DNA from: Firmicutes bacterium UBA911
GTDB lineage: Bacteria > Bacillota > Desulfotomaculia > Desulfotomaculales > Desulforudaceae
Direction: 5' to 3'
Length of the DNA stretch: 6,249 nt
Assembly: GCA_002294005.1 (NCBI GenBank)
Contig: DBEH01000052.1
Span: 27,203-33,451 of the forward strand
Positions 1-5,702 of this stretch are shown here, in pieces. Under the pieces are notes generated by a model. It was given only the letters and a program-made list of their open reading frames with translations, did no database searches and was not told the origin of the DNA. The position numbers and the translations under genes are program-made. Positions within the stretch are counted from its first letter, which is position 1, and the number at the start of each line of letters is the position of its first letter.

Positions 1-70
1 GCAGCAGGCCGGAATGCAGCAACCCGGAATGCACCACGCCGGTATGCCGGGCGGCGGGCACATGGCTTAG
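1..70 (+). CDS. 3' end of a Gly/Met/Gln/His-rich protein, probably a coat-associated protein (partial)
   Basis: The frame beginning at base 2 is open from the window edge to a TAG at 68-70 and encodes about 22 residues with a repeated G-M-x-x-(P/A) pattern (AGMQQ, PGMHH, AGMPG), ending GGGHMA. Gly/Met/Gln/His-rich C-terminal tails are common in small spore-coat proteins, including CotF-family members. The next gene starts 42 bases downstream on the same strand and is itself a CotF-family protein that ends in a Met/Gln/Pro/Gly-rich tail. I therefore infer a tandem coat-protein pair, possibly co-transcribed. The defining domain lies outside the window, so the family call is only contextual. Confidence 0.6.
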   Translation, partial: QQAGMQQPGMHHAGMPGGGHMA

Positions 71-112
71 GACCCAAAACCGATCCTAACCAAATTCGAG
101 GAGGGATGAAGC

Positions 113-427
113 ATGCACCACCAACTGACCGACCGTGACATCGTCACCGACTGCCTCGAGGGCACCAAGCACGCGTCCAGCACTTTTCACCGGACCGTCA
201 TCGAGGCGTCCAACAATAACATCCGGAACGCCTGTTTCCGGATGCACAACGACATCCTGATGATGAACAAGACGCTCTTCGACCTGATGCACCAGCGGGG
301 ATGGTATCAGGTTGAACCAGCAACCGGCATGGGGATGAGGGCTCAGGTTGGGCATCAGACTCCGCACTACGCCGCCTACCGGCCGGAGATGCAGCAGTTC
401 CAGGGACCAAACCCCGGCGGTTTCTAG
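113..427 (+). CDS. Spore coat protein, CotF family
   Basis: A 104-residue protein with the layout of the coat F domain. An N-terminal LTDRDI motif (residues 5-10) is followed by a helical segment containing EGTKHASSTFHRTVIEA (16-32), a second helix rich in Met and Asn, and the family signature LMHQRGWY (58-65) followed by Q-V. The remaining 40 residues are a low-complexity tail rich in Gly, Met, Gln and Pro. The family consists of small ferritin-like helical proteins deposited in the spore coat. Residue-level function is not known. The ATG at 113 follows GAGGAGGG at 98-105 with 7 bases between, which fixes the start. It lies 42 bases behind another Met/Gly-rich reading frame and is closed by a strong terminator at 443-476, so the two probably form the end of one transcript. 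Sporulation-specific promoter elements are not visible within the window. Confidence 0.88.
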   Translation: MHHQLTDRDIVTDCLEGTKHASSTFHRTVIEASNNNIRNACFRMHNDILMMNKTLFDLMHQRGWYQVEPATGMGMRAQVGHQTPHYAAYRPEMQQFQGPNPGGF

Positions 428-442
428 TCCCGCCAAGCACGC

Positions 443-476
443 AAACTTCGCAGCCGGCCGGCTGCGAAGTTTTGGT
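443..476 (+). terminator. Rho-independent terminator after the coat-protein gene
   Basis: Positions 443-472 form a perfect 30-base palindrome (left arm AAACTTCGCAGCCGG, right arm its exact reverse complement). The right arm runs directly into TTTTGGTTT. In RNA the two central GGCC bases would open into the loop of a very stable GC-rich hairpin. It starts 15 bases after the stop of the CotF-family gene. The perfect symmetry could also terminate transcription from the other strand, where the arm ends in GTTTGCG, a weaker U-run. Confidence 0.85.
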
Positions 477-484
477 TTATGCCC

Positions 485-506
485 CAATTTCTAGGCAATT
501 TCTAGG
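485..506 (+). repeat. Two tandem copies of an 11-bp unit in the trkH leader
   Basis: CAATTTCTAGG occurs twice head to tail (485-495 and 496-506). The pair lies between the coat-gene terminator and the potassium-transporter gene. The AT-rich core stands out in an otherwise GC-rich leader. It could be a direct-repeat operator or simple slippage. No regulator in the window is linked to it. Confidence 0.7.
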
Positions 507-554
507 CCCCCATTTCGCCGGACGTGACTTCCGCGGGCCGCCGGCTGGTTCTTC

Positions 555-562
555 GAGGAGGG
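555..562 (+). promoter_or_regulatory. Strong Shine-Dalgarno placed 30 bases before the trkH start
   Basis: GAGGAGGG matches the site used by the coat gene upstream, but the trkH ATG at 593 lies 30 bases further on. An ATG at 573 has ideal spacing (10 bases) and opens a different frame of 46 codons that runs into trkH and stops at TGA 711-713. In the trkH frame a TAG at 578-580 prevents any start closer to this site. The only purine stretch near 593 is GATGG at 584-588, which is weak. Confidence 0.6.
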
Positions 563-592
563 AAAAGCCGCAATGGGTAGAATGATGGTAAT

Positions 593-1978
593 ATGGTCAC
601 CGCAGAAAGGCCCCCGACAAGGTTCGGCCGGTTCCGGCAACGGTTCAGCCGGCGCGGCGTCAACCAACTGTTCACGGCGCAACGGGTCCTGCTGCTGGGC
701 TTCAGCCTGCTGATCGCCCTCGGCACGTTCCTTTTGAGCCTGCCCGCCGCCGTCAGCCCGGGCGGGGACAACAGTTTCCTCGTGGCGCTGTTCACCGCCA
801 CTTCGGCGGTCTGCGTGGTCGGTCTGGTGGTGGTCGACACCGGCACCAACTGGTCGACCTTCGGCCACGTGGTAATCTTGACCTTGATCCAGGTCGGCGG
901 CCTGGGCTTCATCGTCATCGCCAGCCTGATCCTGGTCCTCACCGGGCAGCGCATCGGCCTCCGCCAGCGCCTGCTCATCCGGGAATCGCTGAGCTTGAAC
1001 CGGGTGGGAGGCATCGTCCGGCTGGTGATCCAGATCATCGCGATCACCCTGGTGATCCAGGCCGTTTTCGCCGCCATCCTGGCGGCAAGGTTCACCGCCG
1101 ACTTCGGCTGGCCGCAGGGCCTCTGGATGGGCGTGTTTCACGCCGTGTCCGCCTTCAACAACGCCGGGTTTGACCTGTTCGGCGGGTTCAGGAGCCTGAC
1201 GGCCTACACCGGGGACGTGATCGTGAACCTGGCGGTCGCCATCCCGGTGATCTTGGGCGGCCTGGGTTTCATCGTCATCGTCGACCTCTACCAGCAGAAA
1301 AGCTTCAGGAAATTGACCCTGCACAGCCGGATTGTCGTCGCCACTACTCTTGGGCTCCTGGTGTTCAGCACCCTGGTCGTGCTGCTCCTGGAGTACAACC
1401 GCGCCTTCGCCGACCTGACCGGACCCGGCAAGGTATTGGCGGCCTTCTTCCAGGCCGTGACTTCCCGTTCGGCCGGCTTTTCCACCGTGGCCACCGAGGC
1501 GCTGCACCCGGCCACCCAGTTCTTCACCATTGGGCTAATGTTTATCGGCGGCGGGCCCAACTCGGTCACCGGCGGCATCAAGGTGACCGCGTTCGCCATC
1601 CTGCTCCTGTCGATCTGGACCCTGTCCCGGGGCCGCGAATCGATCGATGTGCGTGGCCGGCGGATTCCTCTGACGCAGTTCTACAGGGCGGTGGCCCTCA
1701 CCATCATCCTCTTCAGCCTGATCTTCGCGGCCGCCCTCATTCTTTCAGTCACCGAACAGGCCGACTTCCTGACCACTCTCTTCGAGGCCACCTCCGCTGT
1801 AGGCATCGTGGGCTTGAGCATGGGACTGACTCCAGAGCTGTCCGACGCCGGCAAGCTGGTGGTCACGATCTGCATGTTCATCGGTCGGCTCGGGCCGCTG
1901 ACGATCATCTGGGCGCTGACCAAACCGGTCAAGAAGTCCAAACTCAAGTACCCAGAAGAGCATGTCGTCATCGGTTGA
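593..1978 (+). CDS. trkH: TrkH/KtrB-family potassium uptake channel subunit
   Basis: This 461-residue polytopic membrane protein has the length usual for the Gram-positive TrkH/KtrB type. It shows four membrane-pore-membrane units. The pore loops are FTATSAVCVVGL (67-78), FHAVSAFNNAGF (182-193), FQAVTSRSAGFS (286-297) and FEATSAVGIVGL (397-408), each with the selectivity-filter glycine (77, 192, 295, 407). Other family marks are VGGLGFIVIA (101-110), GGGPNSVTGGIK (319-330, the gating-region segment after pore 3) and MFIGRLGPLTI (428-438). It forms the K+-translocating subunit in the cytoplasmic membrane and normally works with a nucleotide-binding TrkA/KtrA ring, which is not encoded in this window. 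The ATG at 593 is the first possible start after an in-frame TAG at 578-580, but its Shine-Dalgarno is poor. The basic N-terminal 20 residues before the first membrane helix are ordinary. It stands alone between two terminators. Confidence 0.93.
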   Translation: MVTAERPPTRFGRFRQRFSRRGVNQLFTAQRVLLLGFSLLIALGTFLLSLPAAVSPGGDNSFLVALFTATSAVCVVGLVVVDTGTNWSTFGHVVILTLIQVGGLGFIVIASLILVLTGQRIGLRQRLLIRESLSLNRVGGIVRLVIQIIAITLVIQAVFAAILAARFTADFGWPQGLWMGVFHAVSAFNNAGFDLFGGFRSLTAYTGDVIVNLAVAIPVILGGLGFIVIVDLYQQKSFRKLTLHSRIVVATTLGLLVFSTLVVLLLEYNRAFADLTGPGKVLAAFFQAVTSRSAGFSTVATEALHPATQFFTIGLMFIGGGPNSVTGGIKVTAFAILLLSIWTLSRGRESIDVRGRRIPLTQFYRAVALTIILFSLIFAAALILSVTEQADFLTTLFEATSAVGIVGLSMGLTPELSDAGKLVVTICMFIGRLGPLTIIWALTKPVKKSKLKYPEEHVVIG

Positions 1979-1985
1979 TGTTAAG

Positions 1986-2034
1986 AAAAAAGCGGGCATG
2001 ACTCCAAAGGAAGCCACACCCGCTTTGTTTATTC
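1986..2034. terminator. Terminator between convergent genes, probably bidirectional
   Basis: AAAGCGGG (1989-1996) and CCCGCTTT (2019-2026) are exact reverse complements separated by 22 bases, which may form a small inner hairpin (TCC/GGA). On the + strand the stem is followed by TTTGTTTATTCTT, suiting trkH, which ends at 1978. On the minus strand it is followed by a T-run (complement of the A-run at 1986-1991), suiting the GyrI-like gene, which ends at 2079. The loop is longer than in a canonical terminator. Confidence 0.75.
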
Positions 2035-2078
2035 TTGCCTCCGGCCGTAACGCCCTGTGCCTGGCAACCGGAAAAGCA

Positions 2079-2573
2079 CTACTCCTTCTCGCGCTTCTCG
2101 ACCGTCAGCCGGAGTTCCCCCTCCAGTTCATGCGGCGGCGTGGTCGCCGGGTCCTTCAGGAAGACAAGTTCCGGAGCGGCGGTCATCCGGTAGCCGCTGG
2201 AGGCCATAAACCGGATCAGCCCGTGCAGAGCCTCGCCCAGCGTGTCCAGATCACCCTGGTGGGTAGCGATCACCTGACGGTCCGGCAGGTCTTTAAGTCC
2301 GGGCGTGGTGTCGGTCTCCGGCACGGACAGCGGTCCGTCCAGCTTGAGCGGCACCTGGACCTCCCACAGGAGTTCCGCGGGCGGCATGAAGGGGTTATTC
2401 TTGAGCACCCCCACGGGGGGGCCCGCCGCCGTGTGGCCGTTCTCCCGGACCCACAGGTTCAAGCCCCGCACCACTTCCGGAATCAGGCCGTAAGGACCTC
2501 TGCCGGACTTGTAGGCTACGGTGCAGGCCGGGATTTTCTTCAACGTCACGGTCTCGCGCAAGCAGATAGTCAT
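2079..2573 (-). CDS. GyrI-like effector-binding domain protein (AraC/BmrR-type ligand-binding fold)
   Basis: A 164-residue soluble protein consisting only of a GyrI-like small-molecule-binding domain. Two related modules are visible. The first starts VTLKKIPACTVAYKSGRGPY (9-28), continues to AAGPPVGV (49-56), and has the strand LLWEVQVPL (68-76). The second runs from RQVIATHQGDL (99-109) through ALHGLIRFMASSGYRM (115-130) to DPATTPPHELEGELRLTV (141-158). The doubled pattern, GPY...GPP and the acidic residue after Trp (E71) are typical of the family, which binds drugs or other hydrophobic ligands. No DNA-binding domain is attached, so it is more likely a stand-alone ligand-binding protein or hydrolase-like SHS2 protein than a transcription factor. 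The ATG at 2573 touches GAGAGG with no spacing. A five-codon upstream frame (2587-2570) overlaps it as ATGA, so the start is less certain. A TTG at codon 5 is an alternative. Confidence 0.82.
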   Translation of the reverse strand: MTICLRETVTLKKIPACTVAYKSGRGPYGLIPEVVRGLNLWVRENGHTAAGPPVGVLKNNPFMPPAELLWEVQVPLKLDGPLSVPETDTTPGLKDLPDRQVIATHQGDLDTLGEALHGLIRFMASSGYRMTAAPELVFLKDPATTPPHELEGELRLTVEKREKE

Positions 2574-2608
2574 CCTCTCAGCCGCATCCAGGCGGCAAAT
2601 CCTACCTT

Positions 2609-2656
2609 AAAAAAAAAGGGTTTCTACACGCCGCCCCAAAATCCTTCCCCGGCGGC
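2609..2656 (-). terminator. Possible terminator after rubrerythrin
   Basis: Read on the minus strand, GCCGCC (complement of 2651-2656) pairs with GGCGGC (complement of 2630-2635) across a 15-base loop. It is followed, 12 bases after the stem, by nine T (complement of the A-run at 2609-2617). The delayed T-run makes this non-canonical. Its place between the rubrerythrin stop and the next gene supports the call. Confidence 0.4.
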
Positions 2657-2676
2657 CTCTCCAAACTCCCAGCGGG

Positions 2677-2779
2677 AACTAGCATTGTTCACAGAGCACT
2701 CGCAGTAACACGGTTTGCCCCCTGTAGTTCCATACGCTCGTTCGAAACTAGTAACGCTCACAGAGCACCTCGTAGTGAC
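2677..2779 (-). repeat. Imperfect direct duplication of the rubrerythrin 3' end
   Basis: The last codons of rubrerythrin plus the stop (2746-2779) recur 69-70 bases downstream at 2677-2709. By eye 27 of 34 aligned positions are identical, with one single-base gap and an identical core CTCACAGAGCA. Translated in the rubrerythrin frame, the copy reads RVLCEQC followed by TAG, against EVLCERY and TAG at the true end. The frame between the two stops is open (23 codons including the second stop). Confidence 0.65.
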
Positions 2780-3284
2780 TGCGGGGGTGCGCGCAGGCGG
2801 GGCAGGTCTCCGGCGCCTCCTCGCCTTCGAAGATATAGCCGCAGTTCCGGCACTTCCAGCGGACCGGTTCCTCCCGGGAAAAGGTTTTTCCGTCGCGGAT
2901 GTTCTGCAGCAGAGCGCGGTACCGGTTTTCGTGGTACTGTTCAGACCGGGCGATGCTGTCCAGAACGGCGGCGATTTCGGCAAAGCCCTCTTCGCGGGCC
3001 ACCGCGGCAAATTCCTTGTACATGCTGGTCCACTCGTAGTTTTCGCCGTCGATGGCCGCTTGCAGGTTGGCCTGTGTATCCTGGATGCCCTTTAGAAACT
3101 TGAACAGGGTCTTGGCATGCTCTTTTTCGTGTTCGGCGGTCTCCAGGAAGGCGCCGGCCACCTGCTCGAAACCTTCCTTTTTCGCCACCGAAGCCCAGTA
3201 CGTGTACTTGTTGCGGGCCATGGACTCCCCGGCGAAAGCCGCTTTGAGGTTCGCCTCCGTCCTGGTTCCTTTCGGGTCTTCCAT
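2748..3284 (-). CDS. rbr: Rubrerythrin (di-iron peroxidase with C-terminal rubredoxin-like domain)
   Basis: A 178-residue cytoplasmic non-heme iron protein that reduces hydrogen peroxide to water in anaerobes, taking electrons from NAD(P)H through rubredoxin or similar carriers. The N-terminal ferritin-like four-helix domain shows FAGESMARNKYTYWASVAKK (17-36) with E20, then EHEKEH (51-56) giving E53 and H56, GENYEW (80-85) giving E81 and E84, and SEQYHENRY (114-122) giving E115 and H118/E119, matching the known di-iron ligands. The C-terminal rubredoxin-like domain has CRNC (135-138) and CPAC (151-154) for the mononuclear iron. The ATG follows AAAGGAG (3300-3294) with 9 bases between. A possible -10 element (TAGAAT, complement of 3308-3313) lies upstream without a convincing -35 box, and no PerR-like operator is seen. 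It lies 114 bases downstream of a glutaredoxin-like gene on the same strand, suggesting a redox-defence pair. Confidence 0.97.
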   Translation of the reverse strand: MEDPKGTRTEANLKAAFAGESMARNKYTYWASVAKKEGFEQVAGAFLETAEHEKEHAKTLFKFLKGIQDTQANLQAAIDGENYEWTSMYKEFAAVAREEGFAEIAAVLDSIARSEQYHENRYRALLQNIRDGKTFSREEPVRWKCRNCGYIFEGEEAPETCPACAHPRSHYEVLCERY

Positions 3285-3368
3285 CTGGGTCCACTCCTTT
3301 CGTCTATATTCTAACCCATAGTGTACCAGAATTACCGGCGCAACTTAAGTCAGAACAGCGACTCGGAA

Positions 3369-3383
3369 CCGGCGCACCGCCGG
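3369..3383 (-). other. Short GC hairpin between the glutaredoxin-like gene and rubrerythrin
   Basis: CCGGC and GCCGG flank a 5-base loop, a perfect 5-bp stem 16 bases after the stop of the glutaredoxin-like gene. There is no T-run after it on the minus strand, so it is not a convincing terminator. It may attenuate or stabilise the 3' end. The rest of 3285-3398 shows only the rubrerythrin Shine-Dalgarno and a weak promoter. Confidence 0.3.
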
Positions 3384-3398
3384 CACGGCCTAAATCGC

Positions 3399-3617
3399 TC
3401 AGCCTTTGCCGGTCCGGTCACCGACCTGAACCACCTGCCCGCCGCGCACCACCACGGGCACCCGGTTCACCCGGTAGGTTCCCTTGACCAAGTTCTTGGC
3501 CTCCGGGTCGAGACTGACGTTGATCTCCTCGAATTCCAGGCCCTGCGCGCGGTACTCACGCATCAGGCTCGCGCAGAAAGGACACCCGGTCTTGGTGTAG
3601 ACAATGGTCTTGCTCAA
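3399..3617 (-). CDS. Glutaredoxin/NrdH-like thiol-disulfide oxidoreductase, TTG start
   Basis: A 72-residue thioredoxin-fold protein. The first strand IVYTKT (5-10) leads into the redox site CPFC (12-15), then a helix (ASLMREYRAQG), the second strand FEEINVS (29-35), and the cis-proline loop NRVPVVV (51-57). This is the compact glutaredoxin/NrdH/mycoredoxin architecture; the final helix region is short and lacks the usual G-F. It would pass electrons to disulfide targets such as ribonucleotide reductase or peroxidases; the real partner is not determinable here. The start is TTG at 3617-3615: GGAGG (3629-3625) precedes it by 7 bases and there is no ATG nearby in frame. It is the next intact gene downstream of the transglycosylase and precedes rubrerythrin on the same strand, which fits an oxidative-stress role. 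Confidence 0.88.
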   Translation of the reverse strand: MSKTIVYTKTGCPFCASLMREYRAQGLEFEEINVSLDPEAKNLVKGTYRVNRVPVVVRGGQVVQVGDRTGKG

Positions 3618-3644
3618 ATCCCTACCTCCATCTAGACCTGCTGG

Positions 3645-3860
3645 TCAGGATTTCAACCCATGACCTTCACCATCTGCTTCCTTCAATCCTGCCCGAACGC
3701 CCGGGGAAATCCGGTTTGCCAGCCGCCGGCGCAGCCAGTTTTGATCGGACTGCGCGGCCGTATTCCGGGAACGGCGGCAGGCGCCCCGGTCGTGGGGCAG
3801 GTGGATGGTCTCGTCGTGGATCACCTCTACGCCCCTCTTTTCAAGGGTCTCTCGAAAAGG
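3645..3860 (-). pseudogene. Decayed fragment resembling the sporulation peptidoglycan amidase/endopeptidase SpoIIP
   Basis: There is no start codon with a Shine-Dalgarno, but one minus-strand frame is open to TGA 3647-3645. It begins FRETLEKRGVEVIHDETIH, followed by a short spacer and then CRRSRNT. This closely follows the SpoIIP segment with the pattern L-x-E/K-x-x-G-I-x-V-I-H-x-x-T-x-H-D and S-Y-x-R-S. A second stretch (NWLRRRLANRI, then PGVRAGLKEADG) is compatible with the later SpoIIP region that reads N-W-x-x-N-L-x-x-A-x-x-L ... P-G-L-S-R-G. The catalytic HTHxxE and DxHRD motifs are missing, so an internal deletion as well as loss of both ends is likely. SpoIIP normally degrades septal peptidoglycan in engulfment with SpoIID and SpoIIM. 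The fragment abuts the transglycosylase stop (3864-3862) in another frame. The first block is fairly convincing; the second is speculative. Confidence 0.5.
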
Positions 3861-3861
3861 C

Positions 3862-5673
3862 TCAGGACCGGCTGTCGCTTTCCCCGTAAAGCCACAGGTA
3901 GGTGAAATAGGAATTCCTCACCTTGGTGATGTATTCCCGGGTTTCCGCGAAAGTGACCGCCGCGGGATAGCCGTGCGGGTCCTGCCCCAGCGGCGATCTG
4001 CTCCAGCGCCCGGCGTTGCCCGGGCCGGCGTTGTACGCGGCCAGCGCCCGGTCGAGATCGCCCCCGAACGACTTCAGCAGGGACGCAAGGTAGAAAGCCC
4101 CGAAGCGGATGTTGGTCTCCGGGTCGAACAGGCTGTCCACTTTAAAGGCCGCTCCCTTCTTCCGGGCGATGTATTCCCCCGTGCCGGGCATGATCTGCAT
4201 CAGCCCCCGCGCCCCCGCCCGGGAGACGGCCCCGGGCCGAAAATGGCTTTCCTCCCGCATCACGGCCCACAGGAGGCAGGGATCGAGCCCGTAATCGGCC
4301 GCGGCCTTGAAGACCGTTTCCGCGAACGGCCGCGGGTAGGCCGCCCGGTAAGCCCGGGCGCAGGGGTGTTTTTTTAGCACCTCCGTCCCCAGCCCAACCC
4401 CGGCAAAGTAGTAACCCTCATCCAAGTACCATTCTCCCAGAGCCAGCTTCTCCGGAAGCGAAGCCAGCCGGACTCCGATCCGGAGTTCCAGTTGGGCGAG
4501 TTCCCCCCGGCCTGACCGCCGGTAGGCTTGAGCCCTCTTCAAGAAAGCAGGGCTGGCGGCCTCCAGCGCCGCCTCCTCCACCCAGCGGGGCTCCTTCCCC
4601 AGGCGGTCCATCCAGGCCGGATGGGTGGTGAGGTGGGTCAGAAAGTCTTTCGCTAGCGGATCTCCTTTCCTGGACAGGAGAACATAGGCCCGAAAGGCGG
4701 CGTCGTCCTGCAAGCGCCCCGGCTCGCGACCCAGGGCCACGTAAAGGGGAAGAGCCTTGTCAGGGCGGCCCAACTGTTCCCAAAGCCGCGCTCCCCGCCA
4801 CCGGCCGTCGGCCTCCGGGGCCGAGCTGAAGGCAACGGCCGCCTCCGGCAGCCGCCCCCACTGCTCCAGGATCACACCCCGGCGGTGGCTGCCCTTTGCC
4901 CCCAGGAGACCGTACACCGCGAAGGCGGCCTCCCTCTGGCCGGCGACCTCCAGACAGCGGGCGTACCACCACCCCATCTCCAGGTCGGCCGGGTTTGCCC
5001 GCCAGTGCCTTTTCAGGCGGGGCAGAGCCTCCCCGTACCGCTCCATCCCCACCAGAGCCCTAAGATAAGGCCGCTCCAACCGGGGGCCCTCGGGGCCATC
5101 CAGCGCCAGCGTCAAAACCCGGACCGCCTCGGCCCAGAGCTCTCTTTTCAGTAGCTCCTCGGCCAAGACCGGGAGATCGGGCTCTAGGCGCAAGAGCGCC
5201 TGCAAGGCCTTTTCGTCCGGCAGGAGCGCGAGGTAGTGTTCCCGCGCCTCCGCTTGGCGTCCCGCCTCTTCCAGCCAGGAAGCCAATTCCCGGCGCACCG
5301 GCGCCGGGTCGTACAGGGAAAGGGCCCGATGGTAGAAGGCCCACGGGTCTTGACCCGCCTCCCGGCAGCGGCGGGCCAGTTCCAGGTTGGCCAGGTACCC
5401 TACGACATCGGCCCGGCGGGAAAGCTCGATCAGCCCCGTCTCACTCTCCCGGGGGGATTTTTCCAGCAGCTTCTCCAGCAGAAGCACGTGGTGCAGTTCC
5501 TGCGACGCGCCGGCGGGAAACTCCTCCCGGGCGGGCACCCCCGGCGTCGTCTCTCGCGGGGACGGCGGCTCCAGGGCGATCCCCCCGGCGACAAGGCCAA
5601 GGGTGGCCGCGAGCACACCAACGACCAGCACCAGAATGAAGGTTCTTCGTGAGTACCTGCTCGTACGTCTCAC
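3862..5673 (-). CDS. Membrane-anchored soluble-lytic-transglycosylase-like murein hydrolase (Slt70 type)
   Basis: A 603-residue protein. RRTSRYSRR (2-10) and a hydrophobic segment (about 12-32) form a signal anchor, so the rest faces the cell wall. Residues 55-440 are Ala/Leu/Glu/Arg-rich helical repeats (for example EEAGRQAEAREHYLALL and LGRPDKALPLYVALG) resembling the TPR-like superhelical domain of Slt70. The C-terminal catalytic SLT domain (about 447-595) has AVMREESHF (470-478) with catalytic Glu at 475, then GARGLMQIMPGTG (487-499), a DPETNIRFGAFYL segment, LAAYNAGPGNAGRW (544-557) and ETREYITKV. The enzyme cleaves the MurNAc-GlcNAc bond, forming 1,6-anhydro-MurNAc. The start is GTG 5673-5671, preceded by GAGGAG (5684-5679) at 5 bases. 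The gene looks intact although both flanks hold remnants of other genes. A role in sporulation or growth cannot be decided from sequence. Confidence 0.93.
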   Translation of the reverse strand: MRRTSRYSRRTFILVLVVGVLAATLGLVAGGIALEPPSPRETTPGVPAREEFPAGASQELHHVLLLEKLLEKSPRESETGLIELSRRADVVGYLANLELARRCREAGQDPWAFYHRALSLYDPAPVRRELASWLEEAGRQAEAREHYLALLPDEKALQALLRLEPDLPVLAEELLKRELWAEAVRVLTLALDGPEGPRLERPYLRALVGMERYGEALPRLKRHWRANPADLEMGWWYARCLEVAGQREAAFAVYGLLGAKGSHRRGVILEQWGRLPEAAVAFSSAPEADGRWRGARLWEQLGRPDKALPLYVALGREPGRLQDDAAFRAYVLLSRKGDPLAKDFLTHLTTHPAWMDRLGKEPRWVEEAALEAASPAFLKRAQAYRRSGRGELAQLELRIGVRLASLPEKLALGEWYLDEGYYFAGVGLGTEVLKKHPCARAYRAAYPRPFAETVFKAAADYGLDPCLLWAVMREESHFRPGAVSRAGARGLMQIMPGTGEYIARKKGAAFKVDSLFDPETNIRFGAFYLASLLKSFGGDLDRALAAYNAGPGNAGRWSRSPLGQDPHGYPAAVTFAETREYITKVRNSYFTYLWLYGESDSRS

Positions 5674-5702
5674 TGCTTCTCCTCGCCTGTTTTGCTCAAT
5701 AA

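Noticed and set aside
473..592. Possible c-di-AMP (ydaO-type) or K+-sensing riboswitch before trkH
   Set aside because: The leader is only about 120 bases and I could not find the conserved GC-rich paired cores of that class; only the 11-bp repeat and the Shine-Dalgarno stand out.
491..1507. Long open frame (338 codons) antisense to trkH
   Set aside because: Its protein is a low-complexity Asp/Gln/His/Gly-rich mixture typical of the antisense of a GC-rich membrane-protein gene; trkH itself has clear family motifs over the same bases.
1962..2708. Open + strand frame of 248 codons across the GyrI-like gene and into the rubrerythrin downstream region
   Set aside because: It covers a terminator and the antisense of a recognised gene, has no family signature and no Shine-Dalgarno of note.
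3805..4377. Open + strand frame opposite the transglycosylase catalytic domain
   Set aside because: Arg/Pro/Gly-rich shadow of the SLT domain on the other strand; no recognisable motifs.
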